A stretch of 64,000 nt of DNA from Stigmatella erecta (GTDB lineage: Bacteria > Myxococcota > Myxococcia > Myxococcales > Myxococcaceae). The translations under genes and the position numbers were made by a program. This document shows positions 50,677 to 61,704 of this stretch, in pieces. How positions within the stretch are numbered: the first letter of the stretch is position 1; the number at the start of each line of letters is the position of its first letter. The notes below the pieces were generated by a model. The model was not told the DNA's origin, ran no database searches, and was given only the letters and a program-made list of their open reading frames with translations. The DNA lies in the NCBI RefSeq assembly GCF_900111745.1, contig NZ_FOIJ01000001.1, forward strand, positions 558,001-622,000, read 5' to 3'.

Positions 50677-51834
50677 TCAACCGCCGCCCCCGCGCAGGTG
50701 CAGCGCATACAGGTAGCCGTTGTTCGACAGGATGTAGGCCTTGGAGCCCAGCACCCGGGGCGGCGCGCTGATGCCATCGCCCGGGTTCCACTCCATGCGG
50801 GACTTGCCCGTGCGCGGATCCACGAACAGCAGCGCCCGCTGGTTGGCCAGGAGAATCATCCCGTGCGTCAGCACCGGCGCGCGTCCCGCCCGGTCCCCCA
50901 GGCTCATGGACCAGAGCAGCCGGCCATTGTCGCTCAGGTACGCATCCAGCCGGCCATCCCCGCTGGCGATGACCACCTCGCCGGCCGCCATCACCGACGT
51001 CAGGCCGCTCACCGCGTAGTTCCACTCCACATCGCCCGTCTCGGCGTCCAGGGCGTACAGCCCGCCCGCGTACGACGCCACATAGAGCCGGCCCGCGTCA
51101 TTGATGACGGGCGTGGAGTCCACATCGAGAAACTGGGTGGCGCCCGAGGCCAGCGCCTTCTCCCACTTGCCGGTGCCGGCTTCCGCGTCCAGCGCCACGA
51201 GGTACCCGTCCGAGAAGCCCAGGTACACGGTGCCGTCCTTCACCAGCGGGGAGCCCGCGCCGTGAATGGTGAAGCCGGTGGGCGTGTCCCGCCGGTACTG
51301 CCAGGCCCAGGCGCCCGTGTCCGCCTTCACCGCGAACAGCGTGTCGCTCTCGGAGGCCACCAGCACCAGGGACCCGGCGACCACCGGGGTCGTCGCGAGC
51401 GCCTCACCGGCCTCGTACTTCCACTGGAGCTTCCCGGTGCGCACGTTCAGCGCGTACAGGAAGCCGTCCCCCGCGGGGACATAGGCGATGCCCTCGTGCA
51501 CCGCCGCGCCCGCCGCGAAGCGGTTGCCCGTCTTGTAGCTCCACGCCAGCGTCCCGCCGGGGGCCACGCACCGGATGACGCCGTCCCGGGTCAGGGTAAT
51601 CACGCGCCCGGAGTCCGGATCCACCGCCGGGCTGGCCAGCTCGCGCGGGCCATACTCCAGGGCGACCGGCTCGACGAGCGGGGTCCACCAGGCCACCTCG
51701 AAGAACTTCGAGGGCGCCTGGCGGGGGCTGGACGTCACCGGGTTGCCATACAGCGGAACGGAGCTGCAGGCGCTCAGCCAACCCACGGCCGCCGCGGCCC
51801 CGATCCAACGCTTCCACGCACGCCGCTTCATCAT
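50677..51834 (-). CDS. bamB: BamB-like PQQ-propeller lipoprotein
   Basis: Outer-membrane lipoprotein of 385 residues that supports beta-barrel assembly with BamA. Signal and lipobox are clear (AAAAVGWLSAC, Cys23). Eight repeats of the WD/PQQ-type (LYALNVRTGKLQWKYEAGE, LVALDAEAGTGKWEKA, LYALDAETGDVEWNYAV) form a propeller. The order after der and the YfgM-like gene matches the conserved yfgM-bamB-der region of gammaproteobacteria, which supports the name. The MM start at 51834 is used, followed by a basic n-region. Confidence 0.85.
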   Translation of the reverse strand: MMKRRAWKRWIGAAAAVGWLSACSSVPLYGNPVTSSPRQAPSKFFEVAWWTPLVEPVALEYGPRELASPAVDPDSGRVITLTRDGVIRCVAPGGTLAWSYKTGNRFAAGAAVHEGIAYVPAGDGFLYALNVRTGKLQWKYEAGEALATTPVVAGSLVLVASESDTLFAVKADTGAWAWQYRRDTPTGFTIHGAGSPLVKDGTVYLGFSDGYLVALDAEAGTGKWEKALASGATQFLDVDSTPVINDAGRLYVASYAGGLYALDAETGDVEWNYAVSGLTSVMAAGEVVIASGDGRLDAYLSDNGRLLWSMSLGDRAGRAPVLTHGMILLANQRALLFVDPRTGKSRMEWNPGDGISAPPRVLGSKAYILSNNGYLYALHLRGGGG

Positions 51835-51843
51835 GCCGAGGGT

Positions 51844-52662
51844 CTATCCCGCATCCTGCGCGGAGTCAGCGGGCGCCGCCGGCGTGGGCACCTTGACGCC
51901 CTCGGCCGCCAACAGGGCCAGCCGCTCGGTGGACAGCCGCGCCGCGGACGAGGCCGCATGCTCGGTGGGGATCTTCGCCAGCACCGCCGCCGCCTCGTCC
52001 TTCTTGCCCTGGAGGATGAGGATGCGCGCGCGGTGGTACTGGCCCATGCCGGCCAGGAACCCGCCCGCGTTCAGCTTGGCCATCTCGTCGAACGCCGCGA
52101 GCGCCGGATCGTACTTCTGCTGCGCCTCGTAGGCGTAGCCCTGGCCCTCGAACGCCGAGGCGCGCAGCGGATCATTCTGCGCCGCGCCCTTGAGGAACTC
52201 GCCGAAGGCGGCGACCGCCCCGTCGTTGTTGCCCAGGCGGTACTCGGCCTTGCCCAGCGGCAGGGCCGCGGCCACCGCGGCGCGGGTGCCCGAGTGCTCG
52301 GCGCGGAACGCCGTCAGGGCCTTCACCAGCGCCTCATCCTGCTCCTTGGCCGTCTTGAAAGGGGCGGGCTCTCCGGGGGCCACGGGCGGCGGAGCACCCT
52401 CGGACGCGGGGGCCACCGGCCGGTCGAGCACCTCGAGCGCCGCGCCCAGCGCCTGGGCCGCCTTCGCCTCGCCGCGCGCGGAAGTGTAGCTGAACAGGGC
52501 CGCGCCCAGGCCGCCGACCAGCAGCACGCCCACGGCGATGATGACGAGCCGCTGACGCTGGACCAGCCAGTCCTCGGCTTCGGCCCCCGCTCGCTGGAAA
52601 GCGTCCGGCTGCTTGAGCTCCTGCTTGGGCTCCTCTGGAGCCATCTTCTCGGGCTTGGCCAC
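51844..52662 (-). CDS. YfgM-like TPR membrane protein
   Basis: The 272-residue protein has a cytoplasmic front (Pro/Glu/Lys), one membrane span (about 38-57, LVIIAVGVLLVGGLGAALF) and a periplasmic helical part with tetratricopeptide-like repeats (GKAEYRLGNNDGAVAAFGEFL, GYAYEAQQKYDPALAAFDEM). In E. coli, YfgM works with PpiD at the Sec translocon. Its place between der and bamB is the same neighbourhood as in E. coli. It ends 9 bp before the BamB start. The name is by synteny and architecture. Confidence 0.78.
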   Translation of the reverse strand: MAKPEKMAPEEPKQELKQPDAFQRAGAEAEDWLVQRQRLVIIAVGVLLVGGLGAALFSYTSARGEAKAAQALGAALEVLDRPVAPASEGAPPPVAPGEPAPFKTAKEQDEALVKALTAFRAEHSGTRAAVAAALPLGKAEYRLGNNDGAVAAFGEFLKGAAQNDPLRASAFEGQGYAYEAQQKYDPALAAFDEMAKLNAGGFLAGMGQYHRARILILQGKKDEAAAVLAKIPTEHAASSAARLSTERLALLAAEGVKVPTPAAPADSAQDAG

Positions 52663-52740
52663 GTCGCTGAACCTCTTCTTCTCTGGGGCGAAAGGCGGCG
52701 CAATCTACGGAGCGCCCGCCGGGGGTGTCAACGCGAACAC

Positions 52741-54129
52741 TCAGCTCTTCTTGCCCTTGCCCTTCAGGTGGGGCTTCTTGCGGGCCTCGCGCTTGGCCTG
52801 GCCCGGCCGCGCCCGGAAGAGCAGCCGCAGGGGCACCCGCAAGTCGAACGTCTTGCGCAGCTGGTTGGTGATGTACCGCTTGTACATGTCCGGCACGCGC
52901 TCGGGGTTGTTGCACGTGAGGGCAAAGGTGGGCGGCGCCGTGCCCACCTGGGCGATGTAGTACAGGCGCAGGGGCTTGCCGGCGACGATGGGGGCCGGGT
53001 TCGAGTCCACCATGTGCTCCAGCAGCCGGTTGAGCTGCGGGGTGGGCGCCCGGTACCGGAACTGCTCGGCCAGCTCCACGGCGATGTCCACCACCTTCTC
53101 CACCTTGGAGCCCGTCAGCGCCGAGGTGAAGATGATGGGCGCGTAGCCCACGAACTTCAGCGAGTGCTTGAGCGCCTCGCGGTAGGCCTCCTGCCGGCGC
53201 TGGTCCGTGCCGATGAGGTCCCACTTGTTCACCACGATGACGAGCGCCCGGCCCTTGTCCTCGGCCAGGCCCGCCAGCTTCGCGTCCTGGTCCACCGCGG
53301 GCTCGGTGGCATCCATGATGAGCACCGCCACGTCGCTGCGGTCCATCACCTTGAGCGCCGACACCACGGAGAACTGCTCCACCCGGTGCGCGATGGAGCG
53401 CTTGCGCCGGATGCCCGCCGTGTCCGTGAGGATGAGCTTGTGGCCCTTGTAGGTGAGCGCCGAGTCGATGGGGTCTCTCGTGGTGCCCGGCACCTCGCTG
53501 GCCACCACCCGCTTCTCCTTGAGGATGGCGTTCACCATGGTGCTCTTGCCCACGTTGGGCCGGCCAATGATGGCCACCCGGAGGGTGCCGTCATCGGGGA
53601 GCACCTCGGCGTCCTCGCCCTCCTGCTTCGGCGGGAGCCGGTCCAGCACCGCCTCCACGAGCTGGGGCACGCCCAGGGCGTGCTCGGCCGACAGGGGCAT
53701 CACCTCGCCCAGCCCCATCCGGAAGAACTCCCCGGAGAGCGCCTGCATGGCATCCGAGCCGCTGTCGAGCTTGTTGGCGGCCACCAGCACGGGCTTGCCG
53801 CTCTTGCGCAACAGCTCCGCCACCGCCTCGTCCGCGGCGGTGAGCCCCGCGCGCCCGTCGGTGACGAAGAGGATGACGTCACACTCCTCCACGGCCAGCT
53901 GCGCCTGCTCGCGCACCTGCTTGAGCAGCGAGTCCTTCTCGCCCGGGACGAAGCCGCCCGTGTCGATGAGGGTGAAGGTGCGATCCCCCCACTGCGCGTC
54001 CGCGTAGTGGCGATCCCGCGTCACGCCGGGCTCGTCCTCGACGAGCGCGAGCCTCCGCCCGGCGAGCCGGTTGAACAGCGTGGACTTGCCCACGTTGGGG
54101 CGACCGACGATGGCGACCAGCGGTTTCAT
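52741..54129 (-). CDS. der: ribosome-biogenesis GTPase Der
   Basis: Double GTPase needed for 50S assembly. The 462 residues hold two G domains, each with GRPNVGKST (8-16 and about 195-203), DTGG and DTAG switch motifs and NKxD (ANKLDSG and VNKWDL), then the KH-like C-terminal domain with LNRLLEHMVDSNPAP and a basic tail rich in Lys. Its ATG shares the last base of the era stop (TAATG), so translation is coupled. Downstream are the YfgM-like and BamB-like genes. Confidence 0.96.
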   Translation of the reverse strand: MKPLVAIVGRPNVGKSTLFNRLAGRRLALVEDEPGVTRDRHYADAQWGDRTFTLIDTGGFVPGEKDSLLKQVREQAQLAVEECDVILFVTDGRAGLTAADEAVAELLRKSGKPVLVAANKLDSGSDAMQALSGEFFRMGLGEVMPLSAEHALGVPQLVEAVLDRLPPKQEGEDAEVLPDDGTLRVAIIGRPNVGKSTMVNAILKEKRVVASEVPGTTRDPIDSALTYKGHKLILTDTAGIRRKRSIAHRVEQFSVVSALKVMDRSDVAVLIMDATEPAVDQDAKLAGLAEDKGRALVIVVNKWDLIGTDQRRQEAYREALKHSLKFVGYAPIIFTSALTGSKVEKVVDIAVELAEQFRYRAPTPQLNRLLEHMVDSNPAPIVAGKPLRLYYIAQVGTAPPTFALTCNNPERVPDMYKRYITNQLRKTFDLRVPLRLLFRARPGQAKREARKKPHLKGKGKKS

Positions 54130-55070
54130 TACTCGTAACCCAGCTTCTTGAGCCCTTCGGGGCGCTCGCTCCAGCGAGGCTCCACCCGGACCCGGAGCGA
54201 GAGATAGACGTGCGCACCCAGCAGCCGCTGGATGGCCTTGCGCGCATCGGTGCCGATGGTCTTCAGCATCTGGCCCTGCTTGCCGATGATGATGGCCTTC
54301 TGGCTGTCGCGCTCCACGTAGATGGAGGCGGCGATGCGGATGAGCCCCGCGAGCGGCCCCGGCGGCGCATCCGGCCGCGGCTCGCGCTCGGACTCGTCGA
54401 ACACCTCCACCAGTACCGCGGTGGAGTACGGGATTTCCTGCCGGCAGTGCCGGAGCACCTGCTCGCGGATGTACTCGGAGACCAGCGTGCGCTCCTGCTG
54501 GTCGGTGAGCATGTCCTCGTCGAAGATGCGCTCGCCCTCGGGCAGGTGCTGCAGCACCACCTGGAAGAGCCGGTCCACCCCGTCCCCCTCCCGCGCGGAG
54601 ATGGGCACCACCTCCGCGAAGGGGAACTCGGTGCGGTACATGTCGATGAGCGGCAAGATGAGCGACTTGGGCAGCGTGTCGATCTTGTTGATGACCAGGA
54701 AGGTCGGCTTGCCCATCTTCTGCAGCCGCTCGAGGATGGTCCGGTTGCCGGGGCCCACCTCCAGCTTCTCCCCGCCCGGGATTTCCACGACGAAGAGGAC
54801 CAGGTCCACTTCCTCGGCCGCCTGGAGGGCCGTCTCCACCATGTAGCGGTTGAGCTCTCCCTTGGCCTGGTGGATGCCCGGCGTGTCGATGAAGGCCACC
54901 TGGCCCTCCGGGCGCGTCACCACGCCCAGGATGCGGTTGCGGGTGGTCTGCGGCTTGGGGGAGACAATGGCGATCTTCTCGCCCGTCAATTGATTGAGCA
55001 GCGTGCTCTTGCCCACGTTGGGGCGCCCAATGAGCGCGGCAAAGCCACTGCGGTAGGTCTTCGAGGCCAT
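54129..55070 (-). CDS. era: GTPase Era
   Basis: Binds 16S rRNA near its 3' end and aids 30S maturation. The 313-residue protein has the G1 GRPNVGKST (15-23), TTRNRILGV switch I, DTPGIHQAKGEL, NKIDTL and a KH domain with GKQGQMLK (GxxG). ATG 55070 matches the family start; the frame upstream to 55214 is occupied by a decayed cyclophilin copy and is not part of Era. It is coupled to der by overlap. Confidence 0.96.
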   Translation of the reverse strand: MASKTYRSGFAALIGRPNVGKSTLLNQLTGEKIAIVSPKPQTTRNRILGVVTRPEGQVAFIDTPGIHQAKGELNRYMVETALQAAEEVDLVLFVVEIPGGEKLEVGPGNRTILERLQKMGKPTFLVINKIDTLPKSLILPLIDMYRTEFPFAEVVPISAREGDGVDRLFQVVLQHLPEGERIFDEDMLTDQQERTLVSEYIREQVLRHCRQEIPYSTAVLVEVFDESEREPRPDAPPGPLAGLIRIAASIYVERDSQKAIIIGKQGQMLKTIGTDARKAIQRLLGAHVYLSLRVRVEPRWSERPEGLKKLGYE

Positions 55071-55164
55071 CGGTCTGGAGATGATCTGGGGACCGCCCTC
55101 TCGGAAGGCCCCGTGGGACTGCGGCGACTGAGGCTCCCCTGCCCGCCTTCCCGGCGGGCGAGTG

Positions 55165-55287
55165 ACTGCGGAGCCGTGGAGATGGCGATCCACCCCCTCA
55201 GAGCCCTTTACCACCTCGCCGAAGATGGTGTGCCGATTGTTGAGGGGGGTGGGCGCCCCAGGGATGAAGAACTGCGGTGGCGCACAA
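55165..55287 (-). pseudogene. decayed partial copy of the cyclophilin gene
   Basis: Bases 55202-55274 align closely with 55475-55550 of the intact cyclophilin gene: 41 of the first 45 bases are identical, with one codon missing later. The encoded peptide reads QFFIPGAPTPLNNRHTIFGEVVKG against QFFITTSTPAHLNNRHTIFGE in the gene. Past this point homology continues (GAGGxGGTGGA, GCCATCTCCA) but with a one-base insertion near 55188. It has no start and lies 12 bp after the cyclophilin stop, so it is a remnant of a partial tandem duplication. Confidence 0.65.
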
Positions 55288-55298
55288 ATCCTTACCCG

Positions 55299-55985
<687 letters not shown>

Positions 55986-56028
55986 GGGTTCCGAACCTAC
56001 TCGCCCCCCTCCCCCCGTCCAAGGGGTT

Positions 56029-56748
56029 TCACTTGGGGTCGTCCTTGCGAAGCATGTCCAGGGTGGCCCGGGCGGCTGCCTGCTCGGCCTCCTTCTTGTT
56101 GCGGCCAGTGGCGCGCGCGTACAGCTCCGAGCCGATGGAGACCTCCACCTCGAAGGTCTTCTCGTGGTCCGGCCCCACCTCGGCCACCACCCGGTAGCGC
56201 GGGGGCACCTTCAGCCGCACCTGCGCGTCCTCCTGGAGCTTCGTCTTGTAATCCAGGCCGCTGCGCCCCTGGGCCACCCCGTCCAGGGCCTCGGCGAAGT
56301 GCTGGTCCACCAGCGTCATGACGGGCTCCATGCCCCCGCCCAGGAACACCGCGCCAATCACGGCCTCCAGTGCGTCGGCGAGCAGGGAGTTCTTCTCCCG
56401 CCCCCCGGTCATCTCCTCGCCCCGGCCCAGCAGGAGCATGGCCCCCAGGCCCAGCCGCCGGGCGATGCGCGCCAGCCCCTCCTCGTTGACGATGAGGGCG
56501 CGCAGCTTGGACAGCTCGCCTTCGGCCGCCAGGGGGAAGCGCTCCATCAACCGGTGGCTGATGGCCAGGTCCACCACCGCGTCCCCCAGGAACTCCAGCC
56601 GCTCGTTGTCCTGGAGCCCCGCGTCCCGGTGCTCGTTGAAGTAGCTCTTGTGGGTGAGCGCCGCGAGCCCCAGCTCCTTGCGGCCAAACGGCACCCCGAG
56701 CCGGAGCTCCAGCGACTGGACGCGCTCTTGGAGGCTCTGCTTGTCCAC
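56029..56748 (-). CDS. rnc: ribonuclease III
   Basis: Cuts double-stranded RNA in rRNA and mRNA processing. The 239-residue enzyme has the signature NERLEFLGDAVVD (48-60) with catalytic Glu and Asp, ADALEAVIGAVFLGGG for the second acid pair, and a C-terminal dsRNA-binding domain (about 165-235, KTKLQEDAQVRLKVPPRYRVV, GRNKKEAEQAAARATL). GTG 56748 is the start. It follows meaB by 3 bp and precedes the cyclophilin and era genes. Confidence 0.95.
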   Translation of the reverse strand: MDKQSLQERVQSLELRLGVPFGRKELGLAALTHKSYFNEHRDAGLQDNERLEFLGDAVVDLAISHRLMERFPLAAEGELSKLRALIVNEEGLARIARRLGLGAMLLLGRGEEMTGGREKNSLLADALEAVIGAVFLGGGMEPVMTLVDQHFAEALDGVAQGRSGLDYKTKLQEDAQVRLKVPPRYRVVAEVGPDHEKTFEVEVSIGSELYARATGRNKKEAEQAAARATLDMLRKDDPK

Positions 56749-56751
56749 GCG

Positions 56752-57794
<1,043 letters not shown>

Positions 57795-57798
<4 letters not shown>

Positions 57799-58664
57799 TC
57801 CTGTGGCGTGTCCGGGCCGATGAGCTTCACGGCCTCGGGGGGGACCTTCAGGAGGTCCGCCACCAGCGGGACAATGCCGGGGAAGTCATCCAGTTCGAAC
57901 CGCTCCGCCCACACCTTGCCCCGCGAGCCCGCGAGCAGCCCCCGGAAGGTGCGCCCCACCAGCCGCGCCGCGGCGAAGCGGTAGGACTCGCCGTTGACGG
58001 TCATCTGCACGAGCAGCTCCAGGTGGCTGCGGGGCGGCACGATGGCCTGGGGCCCGAAGTGCTCCGCCAGCTCCGCGAAGCGCACCAGGCCCCGCGAGGC
58101 CAGGGGGGCCGGCGCGGGCCGGGCGGGCGGCTCGTCGAAGAGCGCCACCAGGTAGCCGGCGAGCACCTCGCGCTCGCGGAACTCGGACAGCTCGAAGCGG
58201 TGCACGGCGCTGGTCTCCAGCGGCGTGCCCTGGCGCAGCACCTGGCCCACCCGGAAGCCGCCCTGCCGGTCCGCCGCCAGGGTGAAGGTGAACACGCCGG
58301 ACACCAGCTCGGCGGACAGCTCCAGCGTCTCCGGGTTCACCAGCGGGTGAAGCCCCAAGGCGTTGAGCTGCGCGGAGCGGCGCTCGACGTGGAACAGGTG
58401 CTCCTCGAAGACTTCCCGCACCAGCAGGCCCAGCTCCCCGGCGCTGGCCACCGAGCGCCAGGGCAACGAGGGCAGGCCCGCCACCGCCGGCGGCGCGATA
58501 GGCGTCAGCCGGTCCGGCCCCACCTGGAAGGTGACGTGGGAGAGGCGCTGGTGGGTGACCGGGTTCTCGGGAGCTACCTGCGGCTCCAGCGCGAGCGTCG
58601 CACGGGCGCCGCCCTCGCCGGTCTCCACCGTCAGTCCGAGCTGCTCGAGCTGGGCTGTGTCCAT
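57795..58664 (-). CDS. protein of unknown function between meaB and an acyl-CoA dehydrogenase
   Basis: No family recognised. The 289 residues have no signal or membrane segment. The protein is rich in Leu, Val, Glu and Pro with alternating strand-like pieces (ALEPQVAPENPVTHQRLSHV, GVFTFTLAADRQGGFRVGQV) and a helical middle (LGLLVREVFEEHLFHVERRS). A linker of Pro/Ala lies near 178-187. It overlaps meaB by four bases and follows the acyl-CoA dehydrogenase by 6 bp, so it is in the operon; a link to acyl-CoA metabolism is only from context. Confidence 0.62.
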
Positions 58665-58670
58665 CCTGAG

Positions 58671-59813
58671 TTAACCCTTGAAGAGCTCGCGGGCGATAAC
58701 GCTGCGCTGGACCTCACTGGTCCCTTCGCCAATCTCGCACAACTTCGCGTCGCGGAGGTAGCGCTCGACGGGGAACTCGCGGGTGTAGCCGTAGCCGCCG
58801 TGGATCTGCACCGCCTTGTTGCAGGCGCGCGTGGCCGCCTCGGAGGCGAACAGCTTGGCCATGGAGGCCGCCTGGGTGTACGGCTGGCCCTGGTCGGCCA
58901 TGACGGCCGCGCGGTGCACGAGCAGCCGCGCCGCGTCCAGCTCCGTCTTCATGTCCGCGAACATCCAGCGCAGCCCCTGGAACTCGGCGATGGGCTGGCC
59001 AAAGGCGGTCCGCTCGCGGGCATAGCGCAGGGATTCCTCCAGCGCGCCCCGGCCCAGCCCCACCGCCAGCGCGCCGATGGTGATGCGGCCCTTGTCGAGA
59101 ATCTTCAGCGTGTCGATGAAGCCCCGGTCCACCTCGCCCAACCGGGCCGAGTCGGGCACCTCCACGCCCTCCAGGATGAGCTCCGCCGTGTCCGAGGAGC
59201 GCATGCCCAGCTTGCCGTGGATGGGGCGCTGGCTGAAGCCCTTCAGCCCCTTCTCCAGGATGAAGGCGGTGATGCCCTTCTGGCGCTTCTCGGGGCTGGT
59301 GAGCGCCAGCACCACGAAGACATCGCCCACGGTGCCCTGGGTGATGAACATCTTGGCGCCGTTGAGCACCCACGTGTCCCCGTGGCGCACCGCGGTGGCC
59401 TTCAGGCCCGAGGCGTCCGAGCCGGAGCCCGGCTCGGTCAGACCCCAGGCGCCCAGCCACTCGCCGGTGGCCAGCTTGGGCAGGTACTTGCGCTTCTGCG
59501 CCTCGTTGCCGAAGACGCGGATGTGGCTTGTCCCCAGGCCGTTGTGCGAGGCCACCGTGAGCGCCAGCGAGCCGTCGTAGCGGGCGATCTCCTCGACGGC
59601 GACCGCCACGGCCAGGCTGTCCATCGCGGCCCCGCCGTACTCCTCGGCGACCAGCATGCCCAGGACGCCGAGCTGGCCCAGCTCCCGGACCACCTCCATG
59701 GGGAACGTCTCGTTCTTGTCCCACTCGCGGGACGGAGCCTTCACCTGGCGCTCGCAGAAGTCCTTGAGGGAAGCCCGGAGGGCGCGGTGGCTTTCAGGAA
59801 GTTCGAAGTCCAT
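58671..59813 (-). CDS. acyl-CoA dehydrogenase
   Basis: FAD acyl-CoA dehydrogenase of 380 residues. Signatures: GLTEPGSGSDASGLKATAV, AVQIHGGYGYTREFPVERY and GEGTSEVQRSVIA with the catalytic Glu (Gly replaces the usual Tyr before it). It is the first of a leftward operon with the unknown gene and meaB. The substrate could be a branched acyl-CoA on the way to propionyl-CoA, which would suit the neighbours. Start ATG 59813. Confidence 0.92.
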   Translation of the reverse strand: MDFELPESHRALRASLKDFCERQVKAPSREWDKNETFPMEVVRELGQLGVLGMLVAEEYGGAAMDSLAVAVAVEEIARYDGSLALTVASHNGLGTSHIRVFGNEAQKRKYLPKLATGEWLGAWGLTEPGSGSDASGLKATAVRHGDTWVLNGAKMFITQGTVGDVFVVLALTSPEKRQKGITAFILEKGLKGFSQRPIHGKLGMRSSDTAELILEGVEVPDSARLGEVDRGFIDTLKILDKGRITIGALAVGLGRGALEESLRYARERTAFGQPIAEFQGLRWMFADMKTELDAARLLVHRAAVMADQGQPYTQAASMAKLFASEAATRACNKAVQIHGGYGYTREFPVERYLRDAKLCEIGEGTSEVQRSVIARELFKG

Positions 59814-59955
59814 GGTTTTGAGAGGGATCTCATAGCAGGAGAGCCCCCGGTGAGGGGGTTCCTAACGGTCCCCCTCCCCTTTTCACACCCCGGAGTGTCC
59901 GAGCCTTCCTGATGGCAGGAAGCAGAAGCGTCAACAGCCGGACGCTCGCCAGGCC

Positions 59956-61485
59956 TCAGACCGGGTGGACGCCGTGCTTCTTTTCCTGCCGCGGTGCGTT
60001 GCTCCGGGCGTACAGCTCGAAGCGCCGGTCCAGCTCCTGGCGCAGGCGCTCGCCGGGAATCACCTCGTCCACCACCAGCTCGCTGGCCAGCTTGGCGATG
60101 TCCACGTCCGCCCGGTACTCGTCCCGGAGCTGCTGCACGTAGGCGGCGCGCTCGGCCTCGGGCTTCTCCTGGATCTTGTTGAAGTACACGGCGTTGACGG
60201 CCGCCTCCGGGCCCATGACGGCGATCATCGCCTGGGGCAGCGCCAGGGTGGCACTGGGAGCGAACCCCGGGCCGGACATGGCGTAGAGCCCCGCGCCGTA
60301 TGCCTTGCGCACCACCACGCAGATGCGCGGCACGCTGGCCTCGGACACCGCGGAGATCATCTTCGCCCCGGAGCGGATGATGCCCGCGCGCTCCACCTTG
60401 GTGCCGATCATGAACCCCGGCACGTCCGCCAGGTAGAGCAGCGGGATGTTGAAGGCATCGCACAGCCAGATGAAGCGCGCGGCCTTGTCCGCCGAGTCCA
60501 CGAAGAGCACCCCACCCTTGTACTTGGGCTGGTTGGCGACGATGCCCACGGGCCGGCCGCCGATGCGCGCCAGGCCGGTGATCAATTCCTGGGCGAAGAG
60601 CTTCTTCACCTCGAACCAGCTCCCCTCGTCGATGAGCTCCTGGATGAGGGCGTGCATGTCGAAGGGCTTGTTCTGGTCCGCGGGGATGATCTCCTCCACC
60701 CGCTTGCCGCTCGCCTTGGGGGCCTTGGGCGCCACCTGGGGCGCAGGCTGGCTGAAGTTCTCCGGGAAGAACGAGAGGTACTGCTTGGCCGCCTCGATGG
60801 CCTCCGGCTCCGTCTTCACCAGCACGTCGCCGCACCCCGACACGGAGCAGTGCATCTTCGCCCCGCCCATCTCCTCCAGCGTCACCTTCTCGCCGATGAC
60901 CATCTCCGCCATGCGCGGGCTGCCCAGGTACATGGAGGCGTTGCCGTCCACCATGATGACCAGGTCACAGAAGGCGGGGATGTAGGCCCCCCCAGCCGCC
61001 GAGGGGCCGAAGAGCAGGCACACCTGGGGCACGAACCCGGACAGGTGCACCTCATTATAGAAGATGCGCCCGGCGCCCCGGCGGCCCGGGAACATCTCGA
61101 TCTGGTCGGTGATGCGCGCCCCGGCGGAGTCCACCAGGTAGAACAGCGGGCAGCGCATGGCGCGCGCCGTCTCCTGGATGCGGAGGATCTTCTCCACGGT
61201 GCGGGCGCCCCAGCTGCCCGCCTTCACGGTGGAGTCGTTGGCCATGATGGCCACGGGGCGGCCGGCCACCTTGCCCAGGCCGGTCATCACCCCGTCGGAG
61301 GGCAGCTCCGGATCCTCGTTGTTGGCGAGCTTCGCATCCTCGACGAAGGAGTCCGCGTCCACGAGCAGCCGGATGCGCTCGCGCGCGAACAGCTTGCCCG
61401 TCTCGCGGTTCTTCGCGTGGTACTTCTCCGCGCCGCCCTTCTCTACTGCGGCGATCTTCTCGAGAAGCTTCTGGTCGTAGGACAT
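59956..61485 (-). CDS. acyl-CoA carboxylase beta (carboxyltransferase) subunit, propionyl-CoA type
   Basis: Transfers CO2 from biotin to an acyl-CoA. The 509-residue protein shows two crotonase-like halves: LVDSAGARITDQIEMFPGRRG, LFGPSAAGGAYIPAFCD, MEEMGGAKMHCS-like segment (LEEMGGAKMH), and in the second half LADVPGFMIGTKVE and ALPQAMIAVMGPEAAVNAVY. These fit the PccB/AccD5 class rather than methylcrotonyl-CoA carboxylase. The alpha (biotin) subunit is not in the window. ATG 61485 fits family length; the open frame 50 codons upstream is intergenic. Acetyl-CoA carboxylation is also possible. Confidence 0.9.
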   Translation of the reverse strand: MSYDQKLLEKIAAVEKGGAEKYHAKNRETGKLFARERIRLLVDADSFVEDAKLANNEDPELPSDGVMTGLGKVAGRPVAIMANDSTVKAGSWGARTVEKILRIQETARAMRCPLFYLVDSAGARITDQIEMFPGRRGAGRIFYNEVHLSGFVPQVCLLFGPSAAGGAYIPAFCDLVIMVDGNASMYLGSPRMAEMVIGEKVTLEEMGGAKMHCSVSGCGDVLVKTEPEAIEAAKQYLSFFPENFSQPAPQVAPKAPKASGKRVEEIIPADQNKPFDMHALIQELIDEGSWFEVKKLFAQELITGLARIGGRPVGIVANQPKYKGGVLFVDSADKAARFIWLCDAFNIPLLYLADVPGFMIGTKVERAGIIRSGAKMISAVSEASVPRICVVVRKAYGAGLYAMSGPGFAPSATLALPQAMIAVMGPEAAVNAVYFNKIQEKPEAERAAYVQQLRDEYRADVDIAKLASELVVDEVIPGERLRQELDRRFELYARSNAPRQEKKHGVHPV

Positions 61486-61704
61486 GGCTGGGGGCACATA
61501 GCAGAAAGGGGCTCGGCTGGCTGCCCCCTCCCCGGAATGTCGCCAGGAAGCCAACGCCCCAGGGCCCGGCTGCCTGCCTGGACAGAAAGACGGTGCGAGG
61601 GGATGGCGCGCCCGGCCCCCCTCCCTATTTTCCAAAGGTAACGGAGAGCCTGACCGATGGGGCGCGGTGCTCTCGACATGTGTCAGGCCCTGGAGGGATC
61701 ACCC

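Noticed and set aside
55141-55159. GCCCGCC/GGCGGGC stem-loop as a terminator of the cyclophilin gene
   Set aside because: It has no T-run and lies just past the decayed gene copy; kept only as an incidental hairpin.
55071-55214. Upstream extension of era
   Set aside because: The extension is the decayed cyclophilin copy; Era proteins begin a few residues before the P-loop.
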